Below are positions 35,818 through 48,468 of a stretch of 64,000 nt of DNA, piece by piece. The notes below the pieces were generated by a model, which was not told where the DNA came from, did no database searches, and was given only the letters and a program-made list of their open reading frames with translations. The position numbers were made by a program, and so were the translations under genes. Source of the DNA: Argentina anserina (lineage: Eukaryota > Streptophyta > Magnoliopsida > Rosales > Rosaceae); NCBI RefSeq assembly GCF_933775445.1, contig NW_026089424.1:186001-250000 (forward strand), given 5' to 3'. Positions within the stretch are counted from its first letter, which is position 1, and each line of letters opens with the position of its first letter.

Positions 35818-37126
35818 ATGCGAGTTTCTATTGAATTTGAGAGTTTTGCAAGTGTGGGGAGTGTGTTTCTTTCAAACTGAGTATCTTTACATCGTTTGCG
35901 TATCTTTACTATTCCAATTGTGTATCTTTACATCGTTTGCGTATCTTTACTATTCCAATTGTGTATCTTTTCATTTCTCGTTTGAGTCTCTTTCTGTAAG
36001 GCTTCTGATGCGAGTTTCTATTGTATTTGAGAGTTTTGCAAGTGTGGGAGTGTGTTTCTTTCAAACTGAGTATCTTTACATCGTTTGCGTATCTTTACTA
36101 TTCCAATTGTGTATCTTTACATCGTTTGCGTATCTTTACTATTCCAATTGTGTATCTTTTCATTTCTCGTTTGAGTCTCTTTCTGTAAGGCTTCTGATGC
36201 GAGTTTCTATTGTATTTGAGAGTTTTGCAAGTGTGGGAGTGTGTTTCTTTCAAACTGAGTATCTTTACATCGTTTTCGTATCTTTACTATTCCAATTGTG
36301 TATCTTTTCATTTCTCGTTTGAGTATCTTTCTGTAAGGCTTCTGATGCGAGTTTCTATTGTATTTGAGAGTGTTGCAAGTGTGGGAGTGTGTTTCTTTCA
36401 AACTGAGTATCTTTACATCGTTTGCGTATCTTTACTATTCCAATTGTGTATCTTTTCATTTCTCGTTTGAGTCTCTTTCTGTAAGGCTTCTGATGCGAGT
36501 TTCTATTGTATTTGAGAGTTTTGCAAGTGTGGGAGTGTGTTTCTTTCAAACTGAGTATCTTTACATCGTTTTCGTATCTTTACTATTCCAATTGTGTATC
36601 TTTTCATTTCTCGTTTGAGTATCTTTCTGTAAGGCTTCTGATGCGAGTTTCTATTGTATTTGAGAGTGTTGCAAGTGTGGGAGTGTGTTTCTTTCAAACT
36701 GAGTATCTTTACATCGTTTGCGTATCTTTACTATTCCAATTGTGTATCTTTACATCGTTTGCGTATCTTTACTATTCCAATTGTGTATCTTTTCATTTCT
36801 CGTTTGAGTCTCTTTCTGTAAGGCTTCTGATGCGAGTTTCTATTGTATTTGAGAGTTTTGCAAGTGTGGGAGTGTGTTTCTTTCAAACTGAGTATCTTTA
36901 CATCGTTTGCGTATCTTTACTATTCCAATTGTGTATCTTTTCATTTCTCGTTTGAGTATCTTTCTGTAAGGCTTCTTATGCGAGTTTCTATTGTATTTGA
37001 GAGTTTTGCAAGTGTCGGAGTGTGTTTCTTTCAAACTGAGTATCTTTACATCGTTTGCGTATCTTTACTATTCCAATTGTGTATCTTTTCATTTCTCGTT
37101 TGAGTATCTTTCTGTAAGGCTTTCTG
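35818..37126 (+). repeat. 1309-bp expanded hexamer HOR (eight monomers)
   Basis: Monomers run 190, 189, 148, 148, 148, 189, 148, 149. Compared with the hexamer, two 148-bp monomers (36345 and 36493) were added, a gain of 296 bp. The monomer at 36345 has the GAGAGTGTTGCAAG marker of the fourth hexamer monomer but only one 41-bp segment. A CGTTTTCG monomer then follows it again, so a duplication and a 41-bp loss both took place here. Confidence 0.88.
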
Positions 37127-38098
37127 ATGCGAGTTTCTATTGAATTTGAGAGTTTTGCAAGTGTGGGGAGTGTGTTTCTTTCAAACTGAGTATCTTTACA
37201 TCGTTTGCGTATCTTTACTATTCCAATTGTGTATCTTTACATCGTTTGCGTATCTTTACTATTCCAATTGTGTATCTTTTCATTTCTCGTTTGAGTCTCT
37301 TTCTGTAAGGCTTCTGATGCGAGTTTCTATTGTATTTGAGAGTTTTGCAAGTGTGGGAGTGTGTTTCTTTCAAACTGAGTATCTTTACATCGTTTGCGTA
37401 TCTTTACTATTCCAATTGTGTATCTTTACATCGTTTGCGTATCTTTACTATTCCAATTGTGTATCTTTTCATTTCTCGTTTGAGTCTCTTTCTGTAAGGC
37501 TTCTGATGCGAGTTTCTATTGTATTTGAGAGTTTTGCAAGTGTGGGAGTGTGTTTCTTTCAAACTGAGTATCTTTACATCGTTTTCGTATCTTTACTATT
37601 CCAATTGTGTATCTTTTCATTTCTCGTTTGAGTATCTTTCTGTAAGGCTTCTGATGCGAGTTTCTATTGTATTTGAGAGTGTTGCAAGTGTGGGAGTGTG
37701 TTTCTTTCAAACTGAGTATCTTTACATCGTTTGCGTATCTTTACTATTCCAATTGTGTATCTTTTCATTTCTCGTTTGAGTCTCTTTCTGTAAGGCTTCT
37801 GATGCGAGTTTCTATTGTATTTGAGAGTTTTGCAAGTGTGGGAGTGTGTTTCTTTCAAACTGAGTATCTTTACATCGTTTTCGTATCTTTACTATTCCAA
37901 TTGTGTATCTTTTCATTTCTCGTTTGAGTATCTTTCTGTAAGGCTTCTGATGCGAGTTTCTATTGTATTTGAGAGTTTTGCAAGTGTGGGAGTGTGTTTC
38001 TTTCAAACTGAGTATCTTTACATCGTTTGCGTATCTTTACTATTCCAATTGTGTATCTTTTCATTTCTCGTTTGAGTATCTTTCTGTAAGGCTTTCTG
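37127..38098 (+). repeat. 972-bp shortened hexamer HOR
   Basis: Monomers run 190, 189, 148, 148, 148, 149. The fourth monomer (37654) is the one-segment form of the GTGTTGCAAG monomer seen at 36345, followed by a second CGTTTTCG monomer (37802) and a 149-bp GTATTTG monomer. The length is 1013 minus 41. This block ends at the start of the 2931-bp HOR. Confidence 0.87.
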
Positions 38099-41029
38099 AT
38101 GCGAGTTTCTATAGAATTTGAGAGTTTTGCAAGTGTCGGAGTGTGTTTCTTTCAAACTGAGTATCTTTACATCGTTTGCGTATCTTTACTATTCCAATTG
38201 TGTATCTTTACATCGTTTGCGTATCTTTACTATTCCAATTGTGTATCTTTTCATTTCTCGTTTGAGTCTCTTTCTGTAAGGCTTCTGATGCGAGTTTCTA
38301 TTGTATTTGAGAGTTTTGCAAGTGTGGGAGTGTGTTTCTTTCAAACTGAGTATCTTTACATCGTTTGCGTATCTTTACTATTCCAATTGTGTATCTTTAC
38401 ATCGTTTGCGTATCTTTACTATTCCAATTGTGTATCTTTTCATTTCTCGTTTGAGTATCTTTCTGTAAGGCTTCTTATGCGAGTTTCTATTGTATTTGAG
38501 AGTTTTGCAAGTGTCGGAGTGTGTTTCATTCAAACTGAGTATCTTTACATCGTTTCGTATCTTTACTATTCCAATTGTGTATCTTTACATCGTTTGCGTA
38601 TCTTTACTATTCCAATTGTGTATCTTTTCATTTCTCGTTTGAGTATCTTTCTGTAAGGCTTCTTATGCGAGTTTCTATTGAATTTGAGAGTTTTGCAAGT
38701 GTGGGAGTGTGTTTCTTTCAAACTGAGTATCTTTACATCGTTTGCGTATCTTTACTATTCCAATTGTGTATCTTTTCATTTCTCGTTTAAGTATCTTTCT
38801 GTAAGGCTTTCTGATGCGAGTTTCTATTGAATTTGAGAGTTTTGCAAGTGTGGGAGTGTGTTTCTTTCAAACTGAGTATCTGTACATCATTTGCGTATCT
38901 TTACTATTCCAATTGTGTATCTTTACATCGTTTGCGTATCTTTACTATTCCAATTGTGTGTCTTTTCATTTCTCGTTTGAGTATCTTTATGTAAGGCTTC
39001 TGATGAGAGTTTCTATTGTATTTGAGAGTTTTGCAAGTGTGGGAGTGTGTTTCTTTCAAACTGAGTATCTTTACATCGTTTGCGTATCTTTACTATTCCA
39101 ATTGTGTATCTTTTCATTTCTCGTTTGAGTATCTTTCTGTAAGGCTTCTTATGCGAGTTTCTATTGTATTTGAGAGTTTTGCAAGTGTCGGAGTGTGTTT
39201 CTTTCAAACTGAGTATCTTTACATCGTTTGCGTATCTTTACTATTCCAATTGTGTATCTTTTCATTTCTCGTTTGAGTATCTTTCTGTAAGGCTTTCTGA
39301 TGCGAGTTTCTATTGAATTTGAGAGTTTTGCAAGTGTGGGGAGTGTGTTTCTTTCAAACTGAGTATCTTTACATCGTTTGCGTATCTTTACTATTCCAAT
39401 TGTGTATCTTTACATCGTTTGCGTATCTTTACTATTCCAATTGTGTATCTTTTCATTTCTCGTTTGAGTATCTTTCTGTAAGGCTTTCTGATGCGAGTTT
39501 CTATTGAATTTGAGAGTTTTGCAAGTGTGGGAGTGTGTTTCTTTCAAACTGAGTATCTTTACATCGTTTGCGTATCTTTACTATTCCAATTGTGTATCTT
39601 TACATCGTTTGCGTATCTTTACTATTCCAATTGTGTATCTTTTTATTTCTCGTTTGAGTATCTTTCTGTAAGGCTTCTTATGCGAGTTTCTATTGTATTT
39701 GAGAGTTTTGCAAGTGTGGGAGTGTGTTTCTTTCAAACTGAGTATCTTTACATCGTTTGCGTATCTTTACTATTCCAATTGTGTATCTTTTCATTTCTCG
39801 TTTGAGTATCTTTCTGTAAGGCTTTCTGATGCGAATTTCTATTGAATTTGAGAGTTTTGCAAGTGTGGGAGTGTGTTTCTTTCAAACTGAGTATCTTTAC
39901 ATCGTTTGCGTATCTTTACTATTCCAATTGTGTATCTTTACATCGTTTGCGTATCTTTACTATTCCAATTGTGTATCTTTACATCGTTTGCGTATCTTTA
40001 CTATTCCAATTGTGTATCTTTTCATTTCTCGTTTGAGTCTCTTTCTGTAAGGCTTCTGATGCGAGTTTCTATTGTATTTGAGAGTTTTGCAAGTGTGGGA
40101 GTGTGTTTCTTTCAAACTGAGTATCTTTACATCGTTTGCGTATCTTTACTATTCCAGTTGTGTATCTTTACATCGTTTGCGTATCTTTACTAATCCAATT
40201 GTGTATCTTTTCATTTCTCGTTTGAGTCTCTTTCTGTAAGGCTTCTGATGCGAGTTTCTATTGAATTTGAGAGTTTTGCAAGTGTGGGAGTGTGTTTCTT
40301 TCAAACTGAGTATCTTTACATCGTTTGCGTATCTTTACTATTCCAATTGTGTATCTTTACATCGTTTGCGTATCTTTACTATTCCAATTGTGTATCTTTT
40401 CATTTCTCGTTTGAGTCTCTTTCTGTAAGGCTTCTGATGCGAGTTTCTATTGTATTTGAGAGTTTTGCAAGTGTGGGAGTGTGTTTCTTTCAAACTGAGT
40501 ATCTTTACATCGTTTTCGTATCTTTACTATTCCAATTGTGTATCTTTTCATTTCTCGTTTGAGTATCTTTCTGTAAGGCTTCTGATGCGAGTTTCTATTG
40601 TATTTGAGAGTGTTGCAAGTGTGGGAGTGTGTTTCTTTCAAACTGAGTATCTTTACATCGTTTGCGTATCTTTACTATTCCAATTGTGTATCTTTTCATT
40701 TCTCGTTTGAGTCTCTTTCTGTAAGGCTTCTGATGCGAGTTTCTATTGTATTTGAGAGTTTTGCAAGTGTGGGAGTGTGTTTCTTTCAAACTGAGTATCT
40801 TTACATCGTTTTCGTATCTTTACTATTCCAATTGTGTATCTTTTCATTTCTCGTTTGAGTATCTTTCTGTAAGGCTTCTGATGCGAGTTTCTATTGTATT
40901 TGAGAGTTTTGCAAGTGTGGGAGTGTGTTTCTTTCAAACTGAGTATCTTTACATCGTTTGCGTATCTTTACTATTCCAATTGTGTATCTTTTCATTTCTC
41001 GTTTGAGTATCTTTCTGTAAGGCTTTCTG
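38099..41029 (+). repeat. 2931-bp HOR, copy 1
   Basis: Seventeen monomers: 189, 189, 188, 149, 189, 148, 149, 191, 189, 149, 230, 189, 189, 148, 148, 148, 149. Private markers include TCTATAGAATTTG in the first monomer, CATTCAAAC/CGTTTCG in the third, CTGTACATCATTTG in the fifth (38814), GCGAATTTC at the start of the triple monomer (39829) and CTAATCC in the twelfth. The last monomers are those of the shortened hexamer HOR, so this unit is a fusion of the two older families. Confidence 0.9.
39829..40058 (+). repeat. 230-bp monomer with three 41-bp segments
   Basis: Eleventh monomer of the 2931-bp HOR. It starts GCGAATTTC in place of GCGAGTTTC, a change not seen in the triples at 26239 and 29512. 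It is followed by the AGTCTC/CCAGTTGTG and CTAATCC monomer, as at 29742. Confidence 0.93.
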
Positions 41030-43515
41030 ATGCGAGTTTCTATAGAATTTGAGAGTTTTGCAAGTGTCGGAGTGTGTTTCTTTCAAACTGAGTATCTTTA
41101 CATCGTTTGCGTATCTTTACTATTCCAATTGTGTATCTTTACATCGTTTGCGTATCTTTACTATTCCAATTGTGTATCTTTTCATTTCTCGTTTGAGTCT
41201 CTTTCTGTAAGGCTTCTGATGCGAGTTTCTATTGTATTTGAGAGTTTTGCAAGTGTGGGAGTGTGTTTCTTTCAAACTGAGTATCTTTACATCGTTTGCG
41301 TATCTTTACTATTCCAATTGTGTATCTTTACATCGTTTGCGTATCTTTACTATTCCAATTGTGTATCTTTTCATTTCTCGTTTGAGTATCTTTCTGTAAG
41401 GCTTCTTATGCGAGTTTCTATTGTATTTGAGAGTTTTGCAAGTGTCGGAGTGTGTTTCATTCAAACTGAGTATCTTTACATCGTTTCGTATCTTTACTAT
41501 TCCAATTGTGTATCTTTACATCGTTTGCGTATCTTTACTATTCCAATTGTGTATCTTTTCATTTCTCGTTTGAGTATCTTTCTGTAAGGCTTCTTATGCG
41601 AGTTTCTATTGAATTTGAGAGTTTTGCAAGTGTGGGAGTGTGTTTCTTTCAAACTGAGTATCTTTACATCGTTTGCGTATCTTTACTATTCCAATTGTGT
41701 ATCTTTTCATTTCTCGTTTAAGTATCTTTCTGTAAGGCTTTCTGATGCGAGTTTCTATTGAATTTGAGAGTTTTGCAAGTGTGGGAGTGTGTTTCTTTCA
41801 AACTGAGTATCTGTACATCATTTGCGTATCTTTACTATTCCAATTGTGTATCTTTACATCGTTTGCGTATCTTTACTATTCCAATTGTGTGTCTTTTCAT
41901 TTCTCGTTTGAGTATCTTTATGTAAGGCTTCTGATGAGAGTTTCTATTGTATTTGAGAGTTTTGCAAGTGTGGGAGTGTGTTTCTTTCAAACTGAGTATC
42001 TTTACATCGTTTGCGTATCTTTACTATTCCAATTGTGTATCTTTTCATTTCTCGTTTGAGTATCTTTCTGTAAGGCTTCTTATGCGAGTTTCTATTGTAT
42101 TTGAGAGTTTTGCAAGTGTCGGAGTGTGTTTCTTTCAAACTGAGTATCTTTACATCGTTTGCGTATCTTTACTATTCCAATTGTGTATCTTTTCATTTCT
42201 CGTTTGAGTATCTTTCTGTAAGGCTTTCTGATGAGAGTTTCTATTGAATTTGAGAGTTTTGCAAGTGTGGGGAGTGTGTTTCTTTCAAACTGAGTATCTT
42301 TACATCGTTTGCGTATCTTTACTATTCCAATTGTGTATCTTTACATCGTTTTCGTATCTTTACTATTCCAATTGTGTATCTTTTCATTTCTCGTTTGAGT
42401 ATCTTTCTGTAAGGCTTTCTGATGCGAGTTTCTATTGAATTTGAGAGTTTTGCAAGTGTGGGAGTGTGTTTCTTTCAAACTGAGTATCTTTACATCGTTT
42501 GCGTATCTTTACTATTCCAATTGTGTATCTTTACATCGTTTGCGTATCTTTACTATTCCAATTGTGTATCTTTTTATTTCTCGTTTGAGTATCTTTCTGT
42601 AAGGCTTCTTATGCGAGTTTCTATTGTATTTGAGAGTTTTGCAAGTGTGGGAGTGTGTTTCTTTCAAACTGAGTATCTTTACATCGTTTGCGTATCTTTA
42701 CTATTCCAATTGTGTATCTTTTCATTTCTCGTTTGAGTATCTTTCTGTAAGGCTTTCTGATGCGAATTTCTATTGAATTTGAGAGTTTTGCAAGTGTGGG
42801 AGTGTGTTTCTTTCAAACTGAGTATCTTTACATCGTTTGCGTATCTTTACTATTCCAATTGTGTATCTTTACATCGTTTGCGTATCTTTACTATTCCAAT
42901 TGTGTATCTTTACATCGTTTGCGTATCTTTACTATTCCAATTGTGTATCTTTTCATTTCTCGTTTGAGTCTCTTTCTGTAAGGCTTCTGATGCGAGTTTC
43001 TATTGTATTTGAGAGTTTTGCAAGTGTGGGAGTGTGTTTCTTTCAAACTGAGTATCTTTACATCGTTTGCGTATCTTTACTATTCCAGTTGTGTATCTTT
43101 ACATCGTTTGCGTATCTTTACTAATCCAATTGTGTATCTTTTCATTTCTCGTTTGAGTCTCTTTCTGTAAGGCTTCTGATGCGAGTTTCTATTGAATTTG
43201 AGAGTTTTGCAAGTGTGGGAGTGTGTTTCTTTCAAACTGAGTATCTTTACATCGTTTGCGTATCTTTACTATTCCAATTGTGTATCTTTACATCGTTTGC
43301 GTATCTTTACTATTCCAATTGTGTATCTTTTTATTTCTCGTTTGAGTATCTTTCTGTAAGGCTTCTTATGCGAGTTTCTATTGTATTTGAGAGTTTTGCA
43401 AGTGTCGGAGTGTGTTTCTTTCAAACTGAGTATCTTTACACCGTTTTCGTATCTTTACTATTCCAATTGTGTATCTTTTCATTTCTCGTTTGAGTATCTT
43501 TCTGTAAGGCTTCTG
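41030..43515 (+). repeat. 2931-bp HOR, copy 2 (diverging after 43179)
   Basis: The first twelve monomers repeat copy 1 exactly 2931 bp later, including TCTATAGAATTTG, CTGTACATCATTTG, GCGAATTTC and the 230-bp triple monomer at 42760. One difference is CGTTTTCG in the 191-bp monomer at 42231, which also starts ATGAGAG. From 43179 the block changes to the CTTTTTATT and CACCGTTTTCG monomers of the 3.2-kb family in place of the hexamer end. Confidence 0.88.
42760..42989 (+). repeat. 230-bp monomer with three 41-bp segments
   Basis: Exactly 2931 bp after the triple at 39829 and with the same GCGAATTTC start, so it is the same monomer in the second HOR copy. Confidence 0.93.
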
Positions 43516-45352
43516 ATGCGAGTTTCTATTGTATTTGAGAGTGTTGCAAGTGTGGGAGTGTGTTTCTTTCAAACTGAGTATCTTTACATCGTTTGCGTAT
43601 CTTTACTATTCCAATTGTGTATCTTTACATCGTTTGCGTATCTTTACTATTCCAATTGTGTATCTTTTCATTTCTCGTTTGAGTATCTTTCTGTAAGGCT
43701 TCTTATGCGAGTTTCTATTGAATTTGAGAGTTTTGCAAGTGTGGGAGTGTGTTTCTTTCAAACTGAGTATCTTTACATCGTTTGCGTATCTTTACTATTC
43801 CAATTGTGTATCTTTTCATTTCTCGTTTGAGTATCTTTCTGTAAGGCTTTCTGATGCGAGTTTCTATTGAATTTGAGAGTTTTGCAAGTGTGGGAGTGTG
43901 TTTCTTTCAAACTGAGTATCTTTACATCGTTTGCGTATCTTTACTATTCCAATTGTGTATCTTTACATCGTTTGCGTATCTTTACTATTCCAATTGTGTG
44001 TCTTTTCATTTCTCGTTTGAGTATCTTTATGTAAGGCTTCTGATGAGAGTTTCTATTGTATTTGAGAGTTTTGCAAGTGTGGGAGTGTGTTTCTTTCAAA
44101 CTGAGTATCTTTACATCGTTTGCGTATCTTTACTATTCCAATTGTGTATCTTTTCATTTCTCGTTTGAGTATCTTTCTGTAAGGCTTCTTATGCGAGTTT
44201 CTATTGTATTTGAGAGTTTTGCAAGTGTCGGAGTGTGTTTCTTTCAAACTGAGTATCTTTACATCGTTTGCGTATCTTTACTATTCCAATTGTGTATCTT
44301 TTCATTTCTCGTTTGAGTATCTTTCTGTAAGGCTTTCTGATGCGAGTTTCTATTGAATTTGAGAGTTTTGCAAGTGTGGGGAGTGTGTTTCTTTCAAACT
44401 GAGTATCTTTACATCGTTTGCGTATCTTTACTATTCCAATTGTGTATCTTTACATCGTTTGCGTATCTTTACTATTCCAATTGTGTATCTTTTCATTTCT
44501 CGTTTGAGTCTCTTTCTGTAAGGCTTCTGATGCGAGTTTCTATTGTATTTGAGAGTTTTGCAAGTGTGGGAGTGTGTTTCTTTCAAACTGAGTATCTTTA
44601 CATCGTTTGCGTATCTTTACTATTCCAATTGTGTATCTTTACATCGTTTGCGTATCTTTACTATTCCAATTGTGTATCTTTTCATTTCTCGTTTGAGTCT
44701 CTTTCTGTAAGGCTTCTGATGCGAGTTTCTATTGTATTTGAGAGTTTTGCAAGTGTGGGAGTGTGTTTCTTTCAAACTGAGTATCTTTACATCGTTTTCG
44801 TATCTTTACTATTCCAATTGTGTATCTTTTCATTTCTCGTTTGAGTATCTTTCTGTAAGGCTTCTGATGCGAGTTTCTATTGTATTTGAGAGTGTTGCAA
44901 GTGTGGGAGTGTGTTTCTTTCAAACTGAGTATCTTTACATCGTTTGCGTATCTTTACTATTCCAATTGTGTATCTTTACATCGTTTGCGTATCTTTACTA
45001 TTCCAATTGTGTATCTTTTCATTTCTCGTTTGAGTCTCTTTCTGTAAGGCTTCTGATGCGAGTTTCTATTGTATTTGAGAGTTTTGCAAGTGTGGGAGTG
45101 TGTTTCTTTCAAACTGAGTATCTTTACATCGTTTTCGTATCTTTACTATTCCAATTGTGTATCTTTTCATTTCTCGTTTGAGTATCTTTCTGTAAGGCTT
45201 CTGATGCGAGTTTCTATTGTATTTGAGAGTTTTGCAAGTGTGGGAGTGTGTTTCTTTCAAACTGAGTATCTTTACATCGTTTGCGTATCTTTACTATTCC
45301 AATTGTGTATCTTTTCATTTCTCGTTTGAGTATCTTTCTGTAAGGCTTTCTG
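43516..45352 (+). repeat. Mosaic block with a 1013-bp hexamer copy
   Basis: The monomer at 43516 carries GAGAGTGTTGCAAG next to a CACCGTTTTCG monomer, a combination not seen elsewhere and so a probable recombination joint. It is followed by 149, 189, 148 and 149 bp monomers like those at 34170-34804. A hexamer-type block from 44340 (190, 189, 148, 189, 148, 149) then ends with a CGTTTTCG monomer (45056) and a 149-bp GTATTTG monomer. Confidence 0.83.
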
Positions 45353-47417
45353 ATGCGAGTTTCTATAGAATTTGAGAGTTTTGCAAGTGTCGGAGTGTGT
45401 TTCTTTCAAACTGAGTATCTTTACATCGTTTGCGTATCTTTACTATTCCAATTGTGTATCTTTACATCGTTTGCGTATCTTTACTATTCCAATTGTGTAT
45501 CTTTTCATTTCTCGTTTGAGTCTCTTTCTGTAAGGCTTCTGATGCGAGTTTCTATTGTATTTGAGAGTTTTGCAAGTGTGGGAGTGTGTTTCTTTCAAAC
45601 TGAGTATCTTTACATCGTTTGCGTATCTTTACTATTCCAATTGTGTATCTTTACATCGTTTGCGTATCTTTACTATTCCAATTGTGTATCTTTTCATTTC
45701 TCGTTTGAGTATCTTTCTGTAAGGCTTCTTATGCGAGTTTCTATTGTATTTGAGAGTTTTGCAAGTGTCGGAGTGTGTTTCATTCAAACTGAGTATCTTT
45801 ACATCGTTTCGTATCTTTACTATTCCAATTGTGTATCTTTACATCGTTTGCGTATCTTTACTATTCCAATTGTGTATCTTTTCATTTCTCGTTTGAGTAT
45901 CTTTCTGTAAGGCTTCTTATGCGAGTTTCTATTTAATTTGAGAGTTTTGCAAGTGTGGGAGTGTGTTTCTTTCAAACTGAGTATCTTTACATCGTTTGCG
46001 TATCTTTACTATTCCAATTGTGTATCTTTTCATTTCTCGTTTAAGTATCTTTCTGTAAGGCTTTCTGATGCGAGTTTCTATTGAATTTGAGAGTTTTGCA
46101 AGTGTGGGAGTGTGTTTCTTTCAAACTGAGTATCTGTACATCATTTGCGTATCTTTACTATTCCAATTGTGTATCTTTACATCGTTTGCGTATCTTTACT
46201 ATTCCAATTGTGTGTCTTTTCATTTCTCGTTTGAGTATCTTTATGTAAGGCTTCTGATGAGAGTTTCTATTGTATTTGAGAGTTTTGCAAGTGTGGGAGT
46301 GTGTTTCTTTCAAACTGAGTATCTTTACATCGTTTGCGTATCTTTACTATTCCAATTGTGTATCTTTTCATTTCTCGTTTGAGTATCTTTCTGTAAGGCT
46401 ACTTATGCGAGTTTCTATTGTATTTGAGAGTTTTGCAAGTGTCGGAGTGTGTTTCTTTCAAACTGAGTATCTTTACATCGTTTGCGTATCTTTACTATTC
46501 CAATTGTGTATCTTTTCATTTCTCGTTTGAGTATCTTTCTGTAAGGCTTTCTGATGCGAGTTTCTATTGAATTTGAGAGTTTTGCAAGTGTGGGGAGTGT
46601 GTTTCTTTCAAACTGAGTATCTTTACATCGTTTGCGTATCTTTACTATTCCAATTGTGTATCTTTACATCGTTTGCGTATCTTTACTATTCCAATTGTGT
46701 ATCTTTTCATTTCTCGTTTGAGTCTCTTTCTGTAAGGCTTCTGATGCGAGTTTCTATTGAATTTGAGAGTTTTGCAAGTGTGGGAGTGTGTTTCTTTCAA
46801 ACTGAGTATCTTTACATCGTTTGCGTATCTTTACTATTCCAATTGTGTATCTTTACATCGTTTGCGTATCTTTACTATTCCAATTGTGTATCTTTTTATT
46901 TCTCGTTTGAGTATCTTTCTGTAAGGCTTCTTATGCGAGTTTCTATTGAATTTGAGAGTTTTGCAAGTGTGGGAGTGTGTTTCTTTCAAACTGAGTATCT
47001 TTACATCGTTTGCGTATCTTTACTATTCCAATTGTGTATCTTTACATCGTTTGCGTATCTTTACTATTCCAATTGTGTATCTTTTTATTTCTCGTTTGAG
47101 TATCTTTCTGTAAGGCTTCTTATGCGAGTTTCTATTGTATTTGAGAGTTTTGCAAGTGTCGGAGTGTGTTTCTTTCAAACTGAGTATCTTTACACCGTTT
47201 TCGTATCTTTACTATTCCAATTGTGTATCTTTTCATTTCTCGTTTGAGTATCTTTCTGTAAGGCTTCTGATGCGAGTTTCTATTGTATTTGAGAGTTTTG
47301 CAAGTGTGGGAGTGTGTTTCTTTCAAACTAAGTATCTTTACATCGTTTGCGTATCTTTACTATTCCAATTGTGTATCTTTTCATTTCTCGTTTGAGTATC
47401 TTTCTGTAAGGCTTCTT
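45353..47417 (+). repeat. Partial 2931-bp HOR joined to the 3.2-kb family
   Basis: The block begins with TCTATAGAATTTG (45353) and CTGTACATCATTTG (46068), as in the 2931-bp HOR. At 46554 it passes to a GTGGGG monomer and then two successive 189-bp CTTTTTATT monomers (46744 and 46933), where other copies have one. CACCGTTTTCG (47122) and AACTAAG (47270) monomers follow. The monomer at 45919 has a private TTTAATTTG. Confidence 0.83.
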
Positions 47418-48468
47418 ATGCGAGTTTCTATTGTATTTGAGAGTTTTGCAAGTGTGGGAGTGTGTTTCTTTCAAACTGAGTATCTTTACATCGTTTGCGT
47501 ATCTTTACTATTCCAATTGTGTATCTTTACATCGTTTGCGTATCTTTACTATTCCAATTGTGTATCTTTTCATTTCTCGTTTGAGTATCTTTCTGTAAGG
47601 CTTCTTATGCGAGTTTCTATTGTATTTGAGAGTTTTGCAAGTGTCGGAGTGTGTTTCATTCAAACTGAGTATCTTTACATCGTTTCGTATCTTTACTATT
47701 CCAATTGTGTATCTTTACATCGTTTGCGTATCTTTACTATTCCAATTGTGTATCTTTTCATTTCTCGTTTGAGTATCTTTCTGTAAGGCTTCTTATGCGA
47801 GTTTCTATTGAATTTGAGAGTTTTGCAAGTGTGGGAGTGTGTTTCTTTCAAACTGAGTATCTTTACATCGTTTTCGTATCTTTACTATTCCAATTGTGTA
47901 TCTTTTCATTTCTCGTTTGAGTATCTTTCTGTAAGGCTTCTGATGCGAGTTTCTATTGTATTTGAGAGTTTTGCAAGTGTGGGAGTGTGTTTCTTTCAAA
48001 CTGAGTATCTTTACATCGTTTGCGTATCTTTACTATTCCAATTGTGTATCTTTACATCGTTTGCGTATCTTTACTATTCCAATTGTGTATCTTTTCATTT
48101 CTCGTTTGAGTATCTTTCTGTAAGGCTTCTTATGCGAGTTTCTATTGTATTTGAGAGTTTTGCAAGTGTCGGAGTGTGTTTCATTCAAACTGAGTATCTT
48201 TACATCGTTTCGTATCTTTACTATTCCAATTGTGTATCTTTACATCGTTTGCGTATCTTTACTATTCCAATTGTGTATCTTTTCATTTCTCGTTTGAGTA
48301 TCTTTCTGTAAGGCTTCTTATGCGAGTTTCTATTGAATTTGAGAGTTTTGCAAGTGTGGGAGTGTGTTTCTTTCAAACTGAGTATCTTTACATCGTTTGC
48401 GTATCTTTACTATTCCAATTGTGTATCTTTTCATTTCTCGTTTAAGTATCTTTCTGTAAGGCTTTCTG
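47418..48468 (+). repeat. 525-bp trimer tandem duplication
   Basis: Two adjacent copies of a long, long (CATTCAAAC/CGTTTCG), short trimer lie at 47418-47942 (189, 188, 148 bp) and 47943-48468 (189, 188, 149 bp). They differ mainly in the short monomer: the first has CGTTTTCG and the second has CGTTTGCG and CGTTTAAG. The second copy leads back into the CTGTACATCATTTG monomer of the 2931-bp HOR. Confidence 0.85.
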
